Program-made: the position numbers and the translations under genes
Notes under the pieces: model-generated
What the model saw: the letters and a program-made list of their open reading frames with translations, nothing else
Told to the model about the DNA's origin: nothing
The model's database searches: none
Origin: Actinoallomurus bryophytorum
GTDB lineage: Bacteria; Actinomycetota; Actinomycetes; Streptosporangiales; Streptosporangiaceae
DNA: 64,000 bases
NCBI RefSeq assembly: GCF_006716425.1
Contig: NZ_VFOZ01000001.1
Coordinates: 6,758,001-6,822,000 of the forward strand
Direction of reading: 5' to 3'
Shown: piece after piece, positions 1 through 8,209 of the stretch
Layout: every line of letters starts with the position of its first letter
How positions within the stretch are numbered: position 1 is the first letter of the stretch

Positions 1-1
1 C

Positions 2-778
2 GTCTACGCCGAGCACTTCGTGCGCGCGGCACGTGCGTCCGCGGGCTGGCCGATCCGCCCTCATCAGGTTCCTGACGGCGACGCCGATCCGCTGTGGGGC
101 CGGCTGGGGCGCTACTTCGGCCTGCGGACGCGGGTCCTCGACGACTTCCTCCTGTCCCAGGTACGCGACGGCGCACGGCAGGTCGTGCTGCTCGGGGCCG
201 GCCTGGACACGCGGGCGTACCGGCTCGACTGGCCGCCCGGCTGCACGGTCTTCGAAGTCGACCAGGAGGACGTCCTCGCGTTCAAGGACCGCGTGCTCGC
301 CGGGCTGCGTGCCACACCGAAGGCCGAGCGCGTCACGATCGGGGCGGATCTGCGCCTCGAATGGGCCAAGGCGCTGACCGGCGCGGGCTTCGACCCGGCC
401 GCACCGGCCGCCTGGCTCGCCGAAGGGCTGCTGCTCTACCTTCCCCGTGCCGCCGAACGCGCCCTCATCGAGGCGGTCGACGGGCTGAGCGCCGCGGGGA
501 GCGCTCTGGCCTACGAGATCAAGCTCGGCGTGGAGTCCGCGGCCGTCCGCGAGAGCTCGATCTACTCGGCGGCCAGGCGGACCGGTATCGACCTGCTCGT
601 CCTGTTCGACGGGGATCCGCGGCCCGACTCCGCCGCGGACCTGACCGCCCGTGGCTGGGGCACGTCGGTCCACACCGCGTTCGAGTTCACCCGTCGCCAC
701 GGACGCGGCCCACACCCCGAGCCCGAGCAGCACGACGCGCTGGCCGCCAACCGATGGGTGTTCGCCGGCAGGCCCTGA
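2..778 (+). CDS. SAM-dependent methyltransferase, PPM/leucine carboxyl methyltransferase-like family (5' end missing)
   Basis: The reading frame is open to the window edge, so the N-terminus (about 35-40 residues by comparison with the paralogue at 21040) lies outside. From the first internal GTG (position 20), VVLLGAGLDTR at residues 55-65 is the glycine-rich SAM loop and VFEVDQ near 77-82 is the acidic strand that holds the SAM ribose. WLAEGLLLYL near residue 135 matches the family's E-G-x-x-x-Y-L segment. These cytosolic enzymes are common in multiple copies in mycobacteria and actinomycetes; most lack a known substrate, and O-methylation of a carboxyl or hydroxyl group is inferred. Family assignment is firm, function is open. 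Confidence 0.88.
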   Translation, partial: VYAEHFVRAARASAGWPIRPHQVPDGDADPLWGRLGRYFGLRTRVLDDFLLSQVRDGARQVVLLGAGLDTRAYRLDWPPGCTVFEVDQEDVLAFKDRVLAGLRATPKAERVTIGADLRLEWAKALTGAGFDPAAPAAWLAEGLLLYLPRAAERALIEAVDGLSAAGSALAYEIKLGVESAAVRESSIYSAARRTGIDLLVLFDGDPRPDSAADLTARGWGTSVHTAFEFTRRHGRGPHPEPEQHDALAANRWVFAGRP

Positions 779-797
779 CGGCGGCCACCGGCACAGG

Positions 798-884
798 TCA
801 GCCGGCGAAGAAGTCGCCGAGGGAGGTGGCGAGCGCGTCCGGAGCCTCTTCCGCGACATGGTGTCCGGAGTCGATTCCGTACCC
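798..884 (-). pseudogene. Remnant of an alpha/beta-hydrolase (C-terminal tail only)
   Basis: On the minus strand the last ~28 codons before the stop at 798 read like the end of a haloalkane-dehalogenase-type alpha/beta hydrolase: GIDSGHHVAEEAPDAL followed by a helix ending in FFAG. In that family the second H of S-G-H-H is the catalytic histidine and 'AEExP' is the usual tail. Upstream in the same frame the sequence (open to 1040) no longer resembles the fold and no nucleophile elbow is seen. I read it as a decayed gene between the methyltransferase and the cytochrome b gene. A very short live protein is unlikely. Confidence 0.5.
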
Positions 885-1109
885 CGGCGGTCCGGTCGGT
901 CTCTTCGTGATGCCTTGGGAATCGAAGGCTTCGAACATCGCCTCAGCCTCTCTCACGCATGCGTGTCGCGGTGCCCGCGTGGGCCGGGCGCGTGAGTTCG
1001 TCCCGCGTGACCTCGGCCACATTCGGGCCGTCGGCATCACAGAACGCGGTGCCGATCAGTCTTATCAGTGAGATGCCGATGGCGGCATACGCTGATGTTC
1101 GGGGAACTC

Positions 1110-2447
1110 ATGACCCTCAGATCGCGGTACGTGCGCGGAGCCGGCCAGGGGCACTGGTCGTTCATGTTCGGTGAGATCGCCGCATACGCATTCGTCGTGC
1201 TGGTACTGACCGGCGCTTTCCTCATGGGGTTCTACGAGCCCACGATGAGGCGGACGGTCTACGACGGCACGTACCCGACGCTGCGGGGCGTCGGCATGAG
1301 CGGAGCGTACGCCTCGACGCTGAACCTCAGCTTCGATGTCCGCGGCGGGCTGCTGGTGCGGCAGATCCACCACTGGGCCGCCGTCATCTTCGTCGCCGCC
1401 GTGCTGCTGCAGCTCTTCCGCATGTTCTTCACCGCGGCCTTCCGCCGCCCGCGCGGGCTCAACTGGCTCATCTGGGTCGGACTGCTGGCGCTGGGCATGG
1501 CCGCGGGCGTCACCGGCACCGTGCTGCCCGACGACCAGCTGTCCGGCGGCAGTCTCAGTCTCATCCAGGGGATCGTCCAGTCGATTCCGGTGGTCGGCAC
1601 CTACCTGACGCTCTGGCTGTTCGGCGGCGACGTGCCCGGCGACAGGATCATTCCTCGCCTGTACGAGGCGCATCTGGTCATCGGCGTTCTCGTCCTCGCG
1701 CTGCTGGTGCTGCGCCATCGGCTCCTGCGGCGGCAGGGGCACACCCGTTTCGCCGGCGGGCGGCCCCGTACCCTCGACCGCCGCTCCCGCCTGGTCGCGG
1801 CCGGGGCGCTGTTCTCCGCCGTGTGCGGGGTTCTCGCGCTGCTGGGTTCGTTGGCACAGATCAACCCGGTCTGGCTGTACGGCCCCTTCGAACCCGGCTC
1901 GATCACGGCAGGGGCCGTACCCGGCTGGTACATGGGCTTCCTCGACGGCGGACTCCGGATCATGCCGAACTGGGAACCCAACGTGTTCGGGCACCCGCTC
2001 AGTCTCGCGGTGCTCATACCGGGGCTCGTCCTTCCCGGAGCCTTCTTCACCCTCCTGGCCGCCTACCCGATGATCGAGCGCCGGGTCACCGGCGACATCC
2101 GCCCCCACGACCTGCTGGACCGTCCACGCGACAGGGCGACCCGTACGGCGATCGGCGCGGCCGGAGTCACCTTATACGGACTGCTGTGGGCGGCCGCCTC
2201 CAACGACCAGATCGCCACGCACTTCCACCTGTCCCTGAACGCCATCACGATCTTCTTCCGCTTCGCGGTGATCGCGGGACCGGCCGTGGCGTTCACCGTC
2301 ACCCGGCGGCTCTGCCTCGGCCTGCGGCAGCGCGAACGGGACGAGGCAGAACACGGCGTCGAGACGGGACTGATCCGGCAACTCCCGGGCGGCGGCTTCG
2401 AAGAGCTCATCCGCCCGCCCCGGAAGGCCATCGACCGGGCCCCTTAG
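1110..2447 (+). CDS. Orphan bc1-type cytochrome b (QcrB paralogue) with altered haem and Qo residues
   Basis: A polytopic membrane protein of about 445 residues that aligns along its length, from memory, with actinobacterial QcrB (about 545 aa), the quinol-oxidising cytochrome b. Recognisable blocks are GHWSFMFGEI in helix A, RQIHHWAA in helix B, the LPDDQLSGG loop, PRLYEAH in helix D, WYMGFLDGGLRIMP at the Qo site and HDLLDRPRD. Three haem-ligand histidines are kept, but the one 14 residues after the first H of helix B is Q (VLLQLFR). The acidic residue of the PDWY/PEWY quinol-site motif is G (PGWY). No Rieske or cytochrome c partner gene is adjacent. Start ATG 1110 is chosen for GGGGAA just upstream; in-frame ATG 1095 and GTG 1068 are alternatives. 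Electron transfer through the high-potential-side haem is doubtful. Confidence 0.85.
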   Translation: MTLRSRYVRGAGQGHWSFMFGEIAAYAFVVLVLTGAFLMGFYEPTMRRTVYDGTYPTLRGVGMSGAYASTLNLSFDVRGGLLVRQIHHWAAVIFVAAVLLQLFRMFFTAAFRRPRGLNWLIWVGLLALGMAAGVTGTVLPDDQLSGGSLSLIQGIVQSIPVVGTYLTLWLFGGDVPGDRIIPRLYEAHLVIGVLVLALLVLRHRLLRRQGHTRFAGGRPRTLDRRSRLVAAGALFSAVCGVLALLGSLAQINPVWLYGPFEPGSITAGAVPGWYMGFLDGGLRIMPNWEPNVFGHPLSLAVLIPGLVLPGAFFTLLAAYPMIERRVTGDIRPHDLLDRPRDRATRTAIGAAGVTLYGLLWAAASNDQIATHFHLSLNAITIFFRFAVIAGPAVAFTVTRRLCLGLRQRERDEAEHGVETGLIRQLPGGGFEELIRPPRKAIDRAP

Positions 2448-2458
2448 CGGCGGCTCGT

Positions 2459-2474
2459 CCCCCTGGTCAGGGGG
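2459..2474. promoter_or_regulatory. Perfect 7-2-7 palindrome upstream of the small membrane protein gene
   Basis: CCCCCTG-GT-CAGGGGG lies about 40 bases before the ATG at 2513. The two-base centre is too short for a good RNA hairpin loop, so a protein-binding site is more likely than a terminator. No known operator is recognised. Confidence 0.3.
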
Positions 2475-2512
2475 GCATCTCACATCGGCGGGTCCTGTCT
2501 CGTCATAGGGGT

Positions 2513-2935
2513 ATGAACACGAGAATCAGGTGCGTCGCTCTTGGCCTCCTGGCCGCGAGCGCGCTCTTCACGGGCATCTGGGCGTACGCCGCCCCAGTGA
2601 ACTGGTATGCGAACTTCCCCGGCCTCGGGCGCAGCTGGCTGCCTCAACTGGGGCCCTACAACGAGCACCTCGCCAAGGACACCGGGGCGATGTTCCTGGC
2701 GATGGCCGTGCTGACGATCATCTCCCTGCGCCACGTACGTGACGTACGGCTCGTACGGACGACGGGCGCGGCATGGCTGGTCTTCAGCGTGCCGCACCTC
2801 GTCTTTCACACGCGGCATCTGGACATGTACGGGAAGGAGGACCAGGTACTCAACGTCGTCGTCCTGTCCGTTCTGGTGCTGCTCGCGACCCTCCTCCTGG
2901 TGCCGTCGAGGCGCCGGAGCGCACAGGGAGGATGA
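2513..2935 (+). CDS. Small conserved membrane protein, four predicted transmembrane helices
   Basis: 140 residues with helices at about 6-26, 58-78, 84-102 and 112-132, separated by a periplasmic-side loop rich in aromatic residues (NWYANFPGLGRSWLP). I recall similar uncharacterised actinobacterial proteins with the pattern 'FPG.GR.W....GPYNEHL..D.G' and 'H..FH.RHLD', all present here (PYNEHLAKDTG; HLVFHTRHLDMY). The conserved histidines and the asparagine-glutamate pair could bind a metal or haem, but this is speculation. It follows the cytochrome b gene by 65 bases and may be co-transcribed. No function is assigned. Confidence 0.75.
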   Translation: MNTRIRCVALGLLAASALFTGIWAYAAPVNWYANFPGLGRSWLPQLGPYNEHLAKDTGAMFLAMAVLTIISLRHVRDVRLVRTTGAAWLVFSVPHLVFHTRHLDMYGKEDQVLNVVVLSVLVLLATLLLVPSRRRSAQGG

Positions 2936-3022
2936 ACACGCCGGACGACACTCGATGAGACCCGCGGGGACCTTACGGAGGTACGGGCCGAAGGTCCCCG
3001 ACGTCATGAGGTGGTGCGACGG

Positions 3023-5524
3023 TCAGCCCCGGGTGAGGGCCTGGGCGGGCGGGATGCGCAGTGCCCGGCGGGTGGGGATCTCCATGGTGAGGAAGGCGAT
3101 CGCGGCCACCACGAGCGCGACGCCGGGTGGCAGCCAGATCGGCCCGGCCGGCCAGGGCCGGTGCAGGAAGCCGATCGACAGCAGCACGAGTGGCACGACG
3201 GACAGCAGGAAGCCGGTGCCGAGCGCGACCGTGCAGATCAGTGCCGCCTCCCGGCGCATCATCTTGCGGATCTGGCCGGGCGTGGCGCCGATCAGCTGGA
3301 GTGCGGCGAACTCATGGCGTCGCCCCGCGGTGGTCGCGACGAGCTTGTTGGCGATGCCGAGCAGGAGGTATCCGAGCAGCACCGTGAGCACCGCGACGTT
3401 GATCCACAACTCCGGTGGGACCGCGTCACCGTTGTCCGCGGTTCCGGAGTCGCCGAGGGCCAGCCCCGGGCGGGACGCGGCGAGCGCGGTGAGGCCACGC
3501 CGGGCCGCGGCCGTGCCGTCGGTACGGATCAGCAGGCTCTGGTCGAGTCGCGTCGCGGTGTGTCCCGCGGCGAGGTCGCGTGAGATCGCCACGGGGCCGA
3601 AGCCGAGGCCACGGCCGTAGACCGCGACGACACGGGCGCTCACGTGGGCGCCGTCGCCGAGGATCAGGTTCACCGTGCCGTCCAAAGGCGCGTGCCGCGT
3701 CTTGGCCGCGTCGGAGGCGACGGCGACCGTGGCACCGGTCAGGTCCGCCAGGTCGCCGGCCCGTACGTCGAGGTCGAGGACCCCGGGCGCGGCCGGGTTC
3801 AGGATCCGCGCGGGCTGGGAGTCGGCCTGGATGTCGCCGAACATCTTGTACGGCCAGATCACCGCCGTGCTGGTGACCGGAGCCACGGCCTTCACTCCCC
3901 GGGTGGCCCGTACGGCCGCGGGCAGGTCATCGGGCACGCCCCCCAAGCCGGGCGCGGTCATCGTGAACTGTGCGCGGGTGCCGTCGCTGACGTCGGCGGA
4001 CGTCGCCTTCAGCACGGTGGTCTGCGTCAGCGCGTACGTCAGCGTGAAGACCACGGCCATGGCGAGCGTGGTGATGGCGCCGGCGACGCGCAGGGCGTAC
4101 CCGCGGCTGTTGGCCACGGCCAGCCACGTCGAGGCGGCCACCCCGACGGGCAGCCGGCGGGCCAGCGTGTGGGCGATCCGGCCGACCATGACGGGGCCCG
4201 CGAGGGCGAGGCCGATCGTCGCGATGATGCCGGCGAGGGCCGTCACCGCGGCGCCGGCCTGCGACCGGGCCAGCAGCGGGCCGACCGACAGGACGGTCGC
4301 CCCGACGATCAGCAGGAGCCCGGCGAACGCCCTCCCCTTGGACGGATCGCGAGGTTCGCTGCGTGACTCGGCGACCGCCTCGGTGGCGGGCATCCGGGCC
4401 GTACGGAACGCCGCGCACCACGACGAGACGCGTACGACGAGGAGCAGCAGGATCACCGCCGCCACCGCGGGAAGGGGACTGAAGGTCAGCGGCAGCGAGG
4501 ACGGGAGCATCCCGGTCGAGACGAGCAGCAGCCGGAGGCGTTCGGCCAGCAGGTAGCCGAGCGGGACGCCGGGTACCAGGGCGGCGACCGTGACGATGGT
4601 GGCCTGGAGGGCGGCCAGGCGGCGGACCTGGCGCGGGGTGGCCCCGACGGCCCGCATGAGGGCCAGGTCACGCCGCTGGGACCCGATCGAGACCGCCAGC
4701 GCGCCGCCCACGATGAACCCGACGACGAGGAGGGTGACTCCGGCGAGTGAGCTCGCGAGCAGGGGCAGGGTGCCGCGGCCCGTCGCCGTGTCGGGGGCCT
4801 CGACGTCGCCACGCGCGGCTCCGGTGGACACGTTCAGTCCCCGCGCGGCCTCGTGGACCTTCGCGGTGACCGACGTACGGGCGCCGGGCGCGGTGCGCAG
4901 CGCGACCAGGTCGACCCCGGGGCCGGCCAGCCGCGCCGCCGTGGCGTCGGCGAAGTAGATCCCGGGCGCGCCGATCACGGCCGAGACGCGGTACGTGGCG
5001 CGGTGTCCGGCGGCGACCACCGACACCTGGCCGCCGGCCGTCACGCCCGCCGCGGCGGCGGTGCGCCGGTCGAGGGCGATCTCTGCCGGGCCGGCCGGTG
5101 GCGTGCCGGTGACGGGCGCGTGTTCCAGCAGCCCGGTCGAGGCCCAGCCGTGCCCGGCGGTGCGTGGATCGCCGGCCGGTACGACCGCGCCATGCCGGTC
5201 GAGGACGGCGGCGGGGAAGCTCAGGTCGCCGATCGCGGCGGTGACGCCGGGCAGGCGCGCCAGCCGGCCGGCCAGGTCGCCCGGCACTCTCGCGCGTTCG
5301 GGCAGCGCGATGGCCGGCTCGCCGCCAGTCGCCTTGTAGGACTGCCCGGCGGAGACGACGACGTCGGCCCCGGCGAGCCGGCCGACCGGCGCGTGCGACC
5401 GGAAACCCGACTCGGCCAGCACGCCGATGCCGGTGATGAACGCGGCACCCCCCAGGGCGGCGCACGCGATCGCCACCAGCGCGGCGATCCGGTACCGCGC
5501 CATGCGCAACGCCAGATACAACAT
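3023..5524 (-). CDS. FtsX/MacB-type ABC transporter permease
   Basis: An 833-residue protein with the double-unit layout of actinobacterial FtsX permeases: an N-terminal helix (about 12-35), a large extracytoplasmic domain (about 40-245), three helices, a linker, a central helix group, a second extracytoplasmic domain and three C-terminal helices. It is the membrane partner of the ATPase encoded just upstream. Such pairs export lipoproteins, peptides or antibiotics, or act as sensors of cell-envelope drugs; the substrate cannot be read from sequence. ATG 5524 is preferred (GGAG six bases upstream); GTG 5527 directly abuts the ATPase stop. The divergent two-component system at 6935-8856 suggests an envelope-stress or drug-response module. 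Confidence 0.9.
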   Translation of the reverse strand: MLYLALRMARYRIAALVAIACAALGGAAFITGIGVLAESGFRSHAPVGRLAGADVVVSAGQSYKATGGEPAIALPERARVPGDLAGRLARLPGVTAAIGDLSFPAAVLDRHGAVVPAGDPRTAGHGWASTGLLEHAPVTGTPPAGPAEIALDRRTAAAAGVTAGGQVSVVAAGHRATYRVSAVIGAPGIYFADATAARLAGPGVDLVALRTAPGARTSVTAKVHEAARGLNVSTGAARGDVEAPDTATGRGTLPLLASSLAGVTLLVVGFIVGGALAVSIGSQRRDLALMRAVGATPRQVRRLAALQATIVTVAALVPGVPLGYLLAERLRLLLVSTGMLPSSLPLTFSPLPAVAAVILLLLVVRVSSWCAAFRTARMPATEAVAESRSEPRDPSKGRAFAGLLLIVGATVLSVGPLLARSQAGAAVTALAGIIATIGLALAGPVMVGRIAHTLARRLPVGVAASTWLAVANSRGYALRVAGAITTLAMAVVFTLTYALTQTTVLKATSADVSDGTRAQFTMTAPGLGGVPDDLPAAVRATRGVKAVAPVTSTAVIWPYKMFGDIQADSQPARILNPAAPGVLDLDVRAGDLADLTGATVAVASDAAKTRHAPLDGTVNLILGDGAHVSARVVAVYGRGLGFGPVAISRDLAAGHTATRLDQSLLIRTDGTAAARRGLTALAASRPGLALGDSGTADNGDAVPPELWINVAVLTVLLGYLLLGIANKLVATTAGRRHEFAALQLIGATPGQIRKMMRREAALICTVALGTGFLLSVVPLVLLSIGFLHRPWPAGPIWLPPGVALVVAAIAFLTMEIPTRRALRIPPAQALTRG

Positions 5525-5527
5525 CAC

Positions 5528-6550
5528 TTACTCCGTTTCCAGGGTGGGGCGCCGGGTCGCGGAGCCATCGGGTGGGGGAAAGGCCGTGCGCCGGGTCGCG
5601 GAGCCATCGGGTGGGGGAAAGGCCGTGCGCCGGGTCGCGGAGCCATCGGGTGGGGGAAAGGCCGTGCGCCGGGTCGCGGAGCCATCGGGTGGGGGAAAGG
5701 CCGTGCGCCGGGTCGCGGGGCCATCGGGTGGGGGAAAGGTCGTGCGCCGGGTGGCGGGGCCGTCGGGTGAGGGCACGGTGGCGGGGCCGTCGGGTGGGGA
5801 CAGGCTCGTGATGTGGTGGGCGAGGTCGGCCGCACTGCGCTTCTCCAGCGTTTCCACGACCCGTCCGTCGGCCATGACCAGCACCTGGTCCGCACGCGCG
5901 GCGGCGGCCGGATCGTGGGTGACCATCACGACCGTCTGGCCGAGGCCGTCGACCAGGTCGCGGAGCAGGTCGAGCACCTCACGAGCGGTACGCAGGTCCA
6001 GTGCGCCGGTCGGCTCGTCGCCGAACACGACCGCGGGCCTGGTGACCAGCGCCCGGGCGATCGCGGCCCGTTGCTGCTGGCCGCCGGACAGCTCGGCCGG
6101 GCGGCGTTCCAGCCGGTCCGCCAGCCCGACCCGTTCGACCAGCAGCCGCACCCAGTCGCGGTCCGGCGCCGTGCCCGCGAGCCGCAACGGCAGCGTGATG
6201 TTGTCCACGACGCTGAGCGACGGAACGAGGTTGTAGGACTGGAACACGAACCCGACGCGTGCGCGGCGCAGTTCCGTACGCCGGGTCTCGTTCAGCCCCC
6301 CGATCGCGATGCCGTCGATGGCGACGTTCCCGCTGGTCGGGGTGTCCAGCCCGGCGGCGCAGTGCATCAGGGTGCTCTTGCCCGACCCCGACGGGCCCAT
6401 CACCGCGAGGAACATGCCTCGCTCCACCGTGATGGACACGTCGTCGAGGGCGCGTACGCCGCCGGGGTAGGTCTTGGTGACGTTCGCCAGCGCGACGGCC
6501 GGCGCCCGCAACGCCGCCTGAGGGTGGCCGTGTTCGGCTGCGGCCCTCAT
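5528..6550 (-). CDS. ABC transporter ATP-binding protein (LolD/MacB type) with repetitive C-terminal tail
   Basis: Residues 17-240 form a normal ABC ATPase: Walker A GPSGSGKST at 52-60, Q-loop in VFQSYNLVP near 104, signature LSGGQQQ at 154-160, Walker B VVFGDEP near 175-180 and switch histidine in THD at 211. It energises the permease encoded directly downstream. After residue 250 the family normally ends, but here a tail of about 90 residues consists of 13-residue repeats, PPPDGSATRRTAF, encoded by a 39-base minisatellite. The tail is proline/arginine-rich and likely disordered. The start overlaps the stop of the preceding small gene by four bases (ATGA), indicating translational coupling. 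Confidence 0.92.
   Translation of the reverse strand: MRAAAEHGHPQAALRAPAVALANVTKTYPGGVRALDDVSITVERGMFLAVMGPSGSGKSTLMHCAAGLDTPTSGNVAIDGIAIGGLNETRRTELRRARVGFVFQSYNLVPSLSVVDNITLPLRLAGTAPDRDWVRLLVERVGLADRLERRPAELSGGQQQRAAIARALVTRPAVVFGDEPTGALDLRTAREVLDLLRDLVDGLGQTVVMVTHDPAAAARADQVLVMADGRVVETLEKRSAADLAHHITSLSPPDGPATVPSPDGPATRRTTFPPPDGPATRRTAFPPPDGSATRRTAFPPPDGSATRRTAFPPPDGSATRRTAFPPPDGSATRRPTLETE
5549..5797 (-). repeat. 39-bp tandem repeat (minisatellite) inside the ABC ATPase gene
   Basis: Six to seven units of 39 bases. The units nearest the 3' end of the gene (roughly 5560-5720) are essentially identical; those toward the ATPase domain diverge (G for S at one codon, T for A, then a shortened 9-residue unit). 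Because 39 is a multiple of three, copy-number change keeps the frame. Encoded unit: P-P-P-D-G-S/P-A-T-R-R-T-A/T-F at residues 252-334. The near-identity of inner copies suggests recent expansion by slippage or unequal exchange. Confidence 0.95.
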
Positions 6551-6777
6551 CGGCGTCGGTGCTGGTAGTGGTCGACGATCAGCGCGGCGCCGCAGGCGAG
6601 GGCGACCAGCCCGAAGCCGATCCCGAGCATGATGTTGAGTCCGGTGTTCGAGGTGGCCACGTTGCCGGCCACGCTGATCACCAGCAGCAGCCACAGCACC
6701 GGCCGTAGTCTCCCGCGCCGCTCGGCGGCGGCCGGCGAGGAGTCGGCGGTCTCGTAGATCCGGTAGGGGTCCGTCAT
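6547..6777 (-). CDS. Small two-helix membrane protein, first gene of the ABC transporter operon
   Basis: 76 residues: a hydrophilic N-terminus, then two transmembrane helices (about 25-42 and 48-67) and a short HYQHRRR tail. GGAGCAAATC precedes the ATG. The stop overlaps the ATPase start by four bases, so the three genes form one operon. No family is recognised. Small membrane proteins at the head of FtsX-type transporter operons may be accessory or regulatory subunits, but that is inference from position only. Confidence 0.7.
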   Translation of the reverse strand: MTDPYRIYETADSSPAAAERRGRLRPVLWLLLVISVAGNVATSNTGLNIMLGIGFGLVALACGAALIVDHYQHRRR

Positions 6778-6934
6778 GATTTGCTCCTTGGTCGATTGGC
6801 CACAACGCTAGGAGCGGGGGTAACCGGGGACGATCCAGCCAACGCGCCGATCGTGGTACAGCAGGCTGTACTCCTCCGGCGGCCGCCTGACAGAGATCAA
6901 AACGCTGCCCTAGGGTCGGGCCCAGGAGGTGCGA

Positions 6935-8209
6935 ATGCCGACCAATGACGCCGATCCGCCCGGTCCGGAACGGGCGGGGCGATGGGGTGTCCGAACCCGC
7001 GGCCGCGCGCTGCTGAACGCGCTCGAACATCTCGTCGGCGGCCTGGGCACGGGCATTCTGGCGCTGGCCGCCCTGCTGTGGCTGGTCCTGGTGGCGCTCA
7101 CCTGCCTTGTCGGCGTGGGCCTGCTCCTGGCGCCCACCGTGCCGCGCGTGCTGCACGTCGTCGCCGAGCGGGAGCGCGCCCGGCTATCCCGATGGGGACC
7201 GGAGATCATCGGCCCGGAGCCGGTGCCGGCGGCCGGCGTACGGGCCGCCCTGGCGGATCAGGCCGTGCGGCGTGACCTGGGCTGGGTCGCCGTCCACGGC
7301 ACATTCGGCCTGCTCATCAGCCTCGCCGGGCTGAGTCTGCCGGTCAACGCGGTACAGGACGTCACGTTCCCGCTGTGGTGGCGGATGCTGTCACCGGGCG
7401 GTGACAAGCCGAACCTGGTGTTCTGGTCCGTCCACGACCTGTCCAGCGCCCTGGAGGTCGCACTCCTCGGCCTGGTGCTGGGCGTGCTCTTCGTGCTCTT
7501 CGGCCCGGCCCTCGCCCGGTTGCAGGCATGGCCGGGACGGCGGCTCCTGGTTCCGCACCCGGACACCGACCTGTCCCTGCGGGTCGCGCAGCTTTCCGCC
7601 ACCCGCGCCGCGGCGCTGGACGCCCACGCGACCGAGCTGCGGCGCATCGAACGGTCGTTGCACGACGGTGCCCAGAACCGGCTCGTCGCGGTGACGGTGC
7701 TGCTGGGCGCGACCCGCCGCGCGCTGGCCCGTGACCCGGCGGACGCCGACGCCATGCTCGAACGCGCCCACGACGCCGCCGAACTGGCCCTGGCCGAGCT
7801 GCGTACGGTCGTACGCGGCATCCTGCCGCCGGTCCTGGCCGACCGGGGACTCGCCGGTGCCCTCGCCGGGCTCGCGTCCAACTGCGGGGTGCCCTGCGAG
7901 GTCGACGTCGACGTGCCCGGCCGGTGCGCCGCCTCCGTCGAGGCCACGACCTACTTCGTGGTGGCCGAGACGCTCACCAACGTCGCCAAGCACAGCGGGG
8001 CACGGCACGCCACCGTGACCGTACGCCGCCAGGGCGACCGGCTGTTCTTGCAGGTCGTCGACGACGGCCACGGCGGCGCGGACGAGCACCACGGCTCCGG
8101 CATCACCGGCATCCGCCGCCGGATCGAGGCGCACGACGGCCATCTCACCCTCACCAGCCCACCCGGTGGGCCGACGACTCTTCAAGCGGAGCTTCCATGC
8201 GGATCGTGA
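6935..8209 (+). CDS. Sensor histidine kinase, NarL/DesK-type (HisKA_3) with integral membrane sensor domain
   Basis: About 424 residues. The N-terminal half holds two hydrophobic pairs (about 35-65 and 120-185) in the layout of the actinobacterial 'putative sensor' domain, with RVLHVVAERERARL after the first pair. The dimerisation helix carries the phospho-accepting histidine in ERSLHDGAQNRL (about 245). The ATPase domain shows the N box TNVAKHSG (about 348), DDGHGG and the G box GSGITGIRRR (about 388). AGGAGG ends five bases before ATG 6935; GTG 6929 is rejected because it overlaps that ribosome site. It phosphorylates the regulator encoded in the overlapping next gene and is divergent from the ABC transporter operon, its probable target. 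Confidence 0.93.
   Translation: MPTNDADPPGPERAGRWGVRTRGRALLNALEHLVGGLGTGILALAALLWLVLVALTCLVGVGLLLAPTVPRVLHVVAERERARLSRWGPEIIGPEPVPAAGVRAALADQAVRRDLGWVAVHGTFGLLISLAGLSLPVNAVQDVTFPLWWRMLSPGGDKPNLVFWSVHDLSSALEVALLGLVLGVLFVLFGPALARLQAWPGRRLLVPHPDTDLSLRVAQLSATRAAALDAHATELRRIERSLHDGAQNRLVAVTVLLGATRRALARDPADADAMLERAHDAAELALAELRTVVRGILPPVLADRGLAGALAGLASNCGVPCEVDVDVPGRCAASVEATTYFVVAETLTNVAKHSGARHATVTVRRQGDRLFLQVVDDGHGGADEHHGSGITGIRRRIEAHDGHLTLTSPPGGPTTLQAELPCGS

Noticed and set aside
1065-2108. Long minus-strand open frame opposite the cytochrome b gene
   Set aside because: Acidic/arginine-rich low-complexity translation typical of the antisense of a GC-rich gene; the plus-strand frame has clear family motifs.
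5572-5811. Open frames on the plus strand across the 39-bp repeats
   Set aside because: The repeat length is a multiple of three, so all frames stay open; the minus-strand ATPase explains the region.
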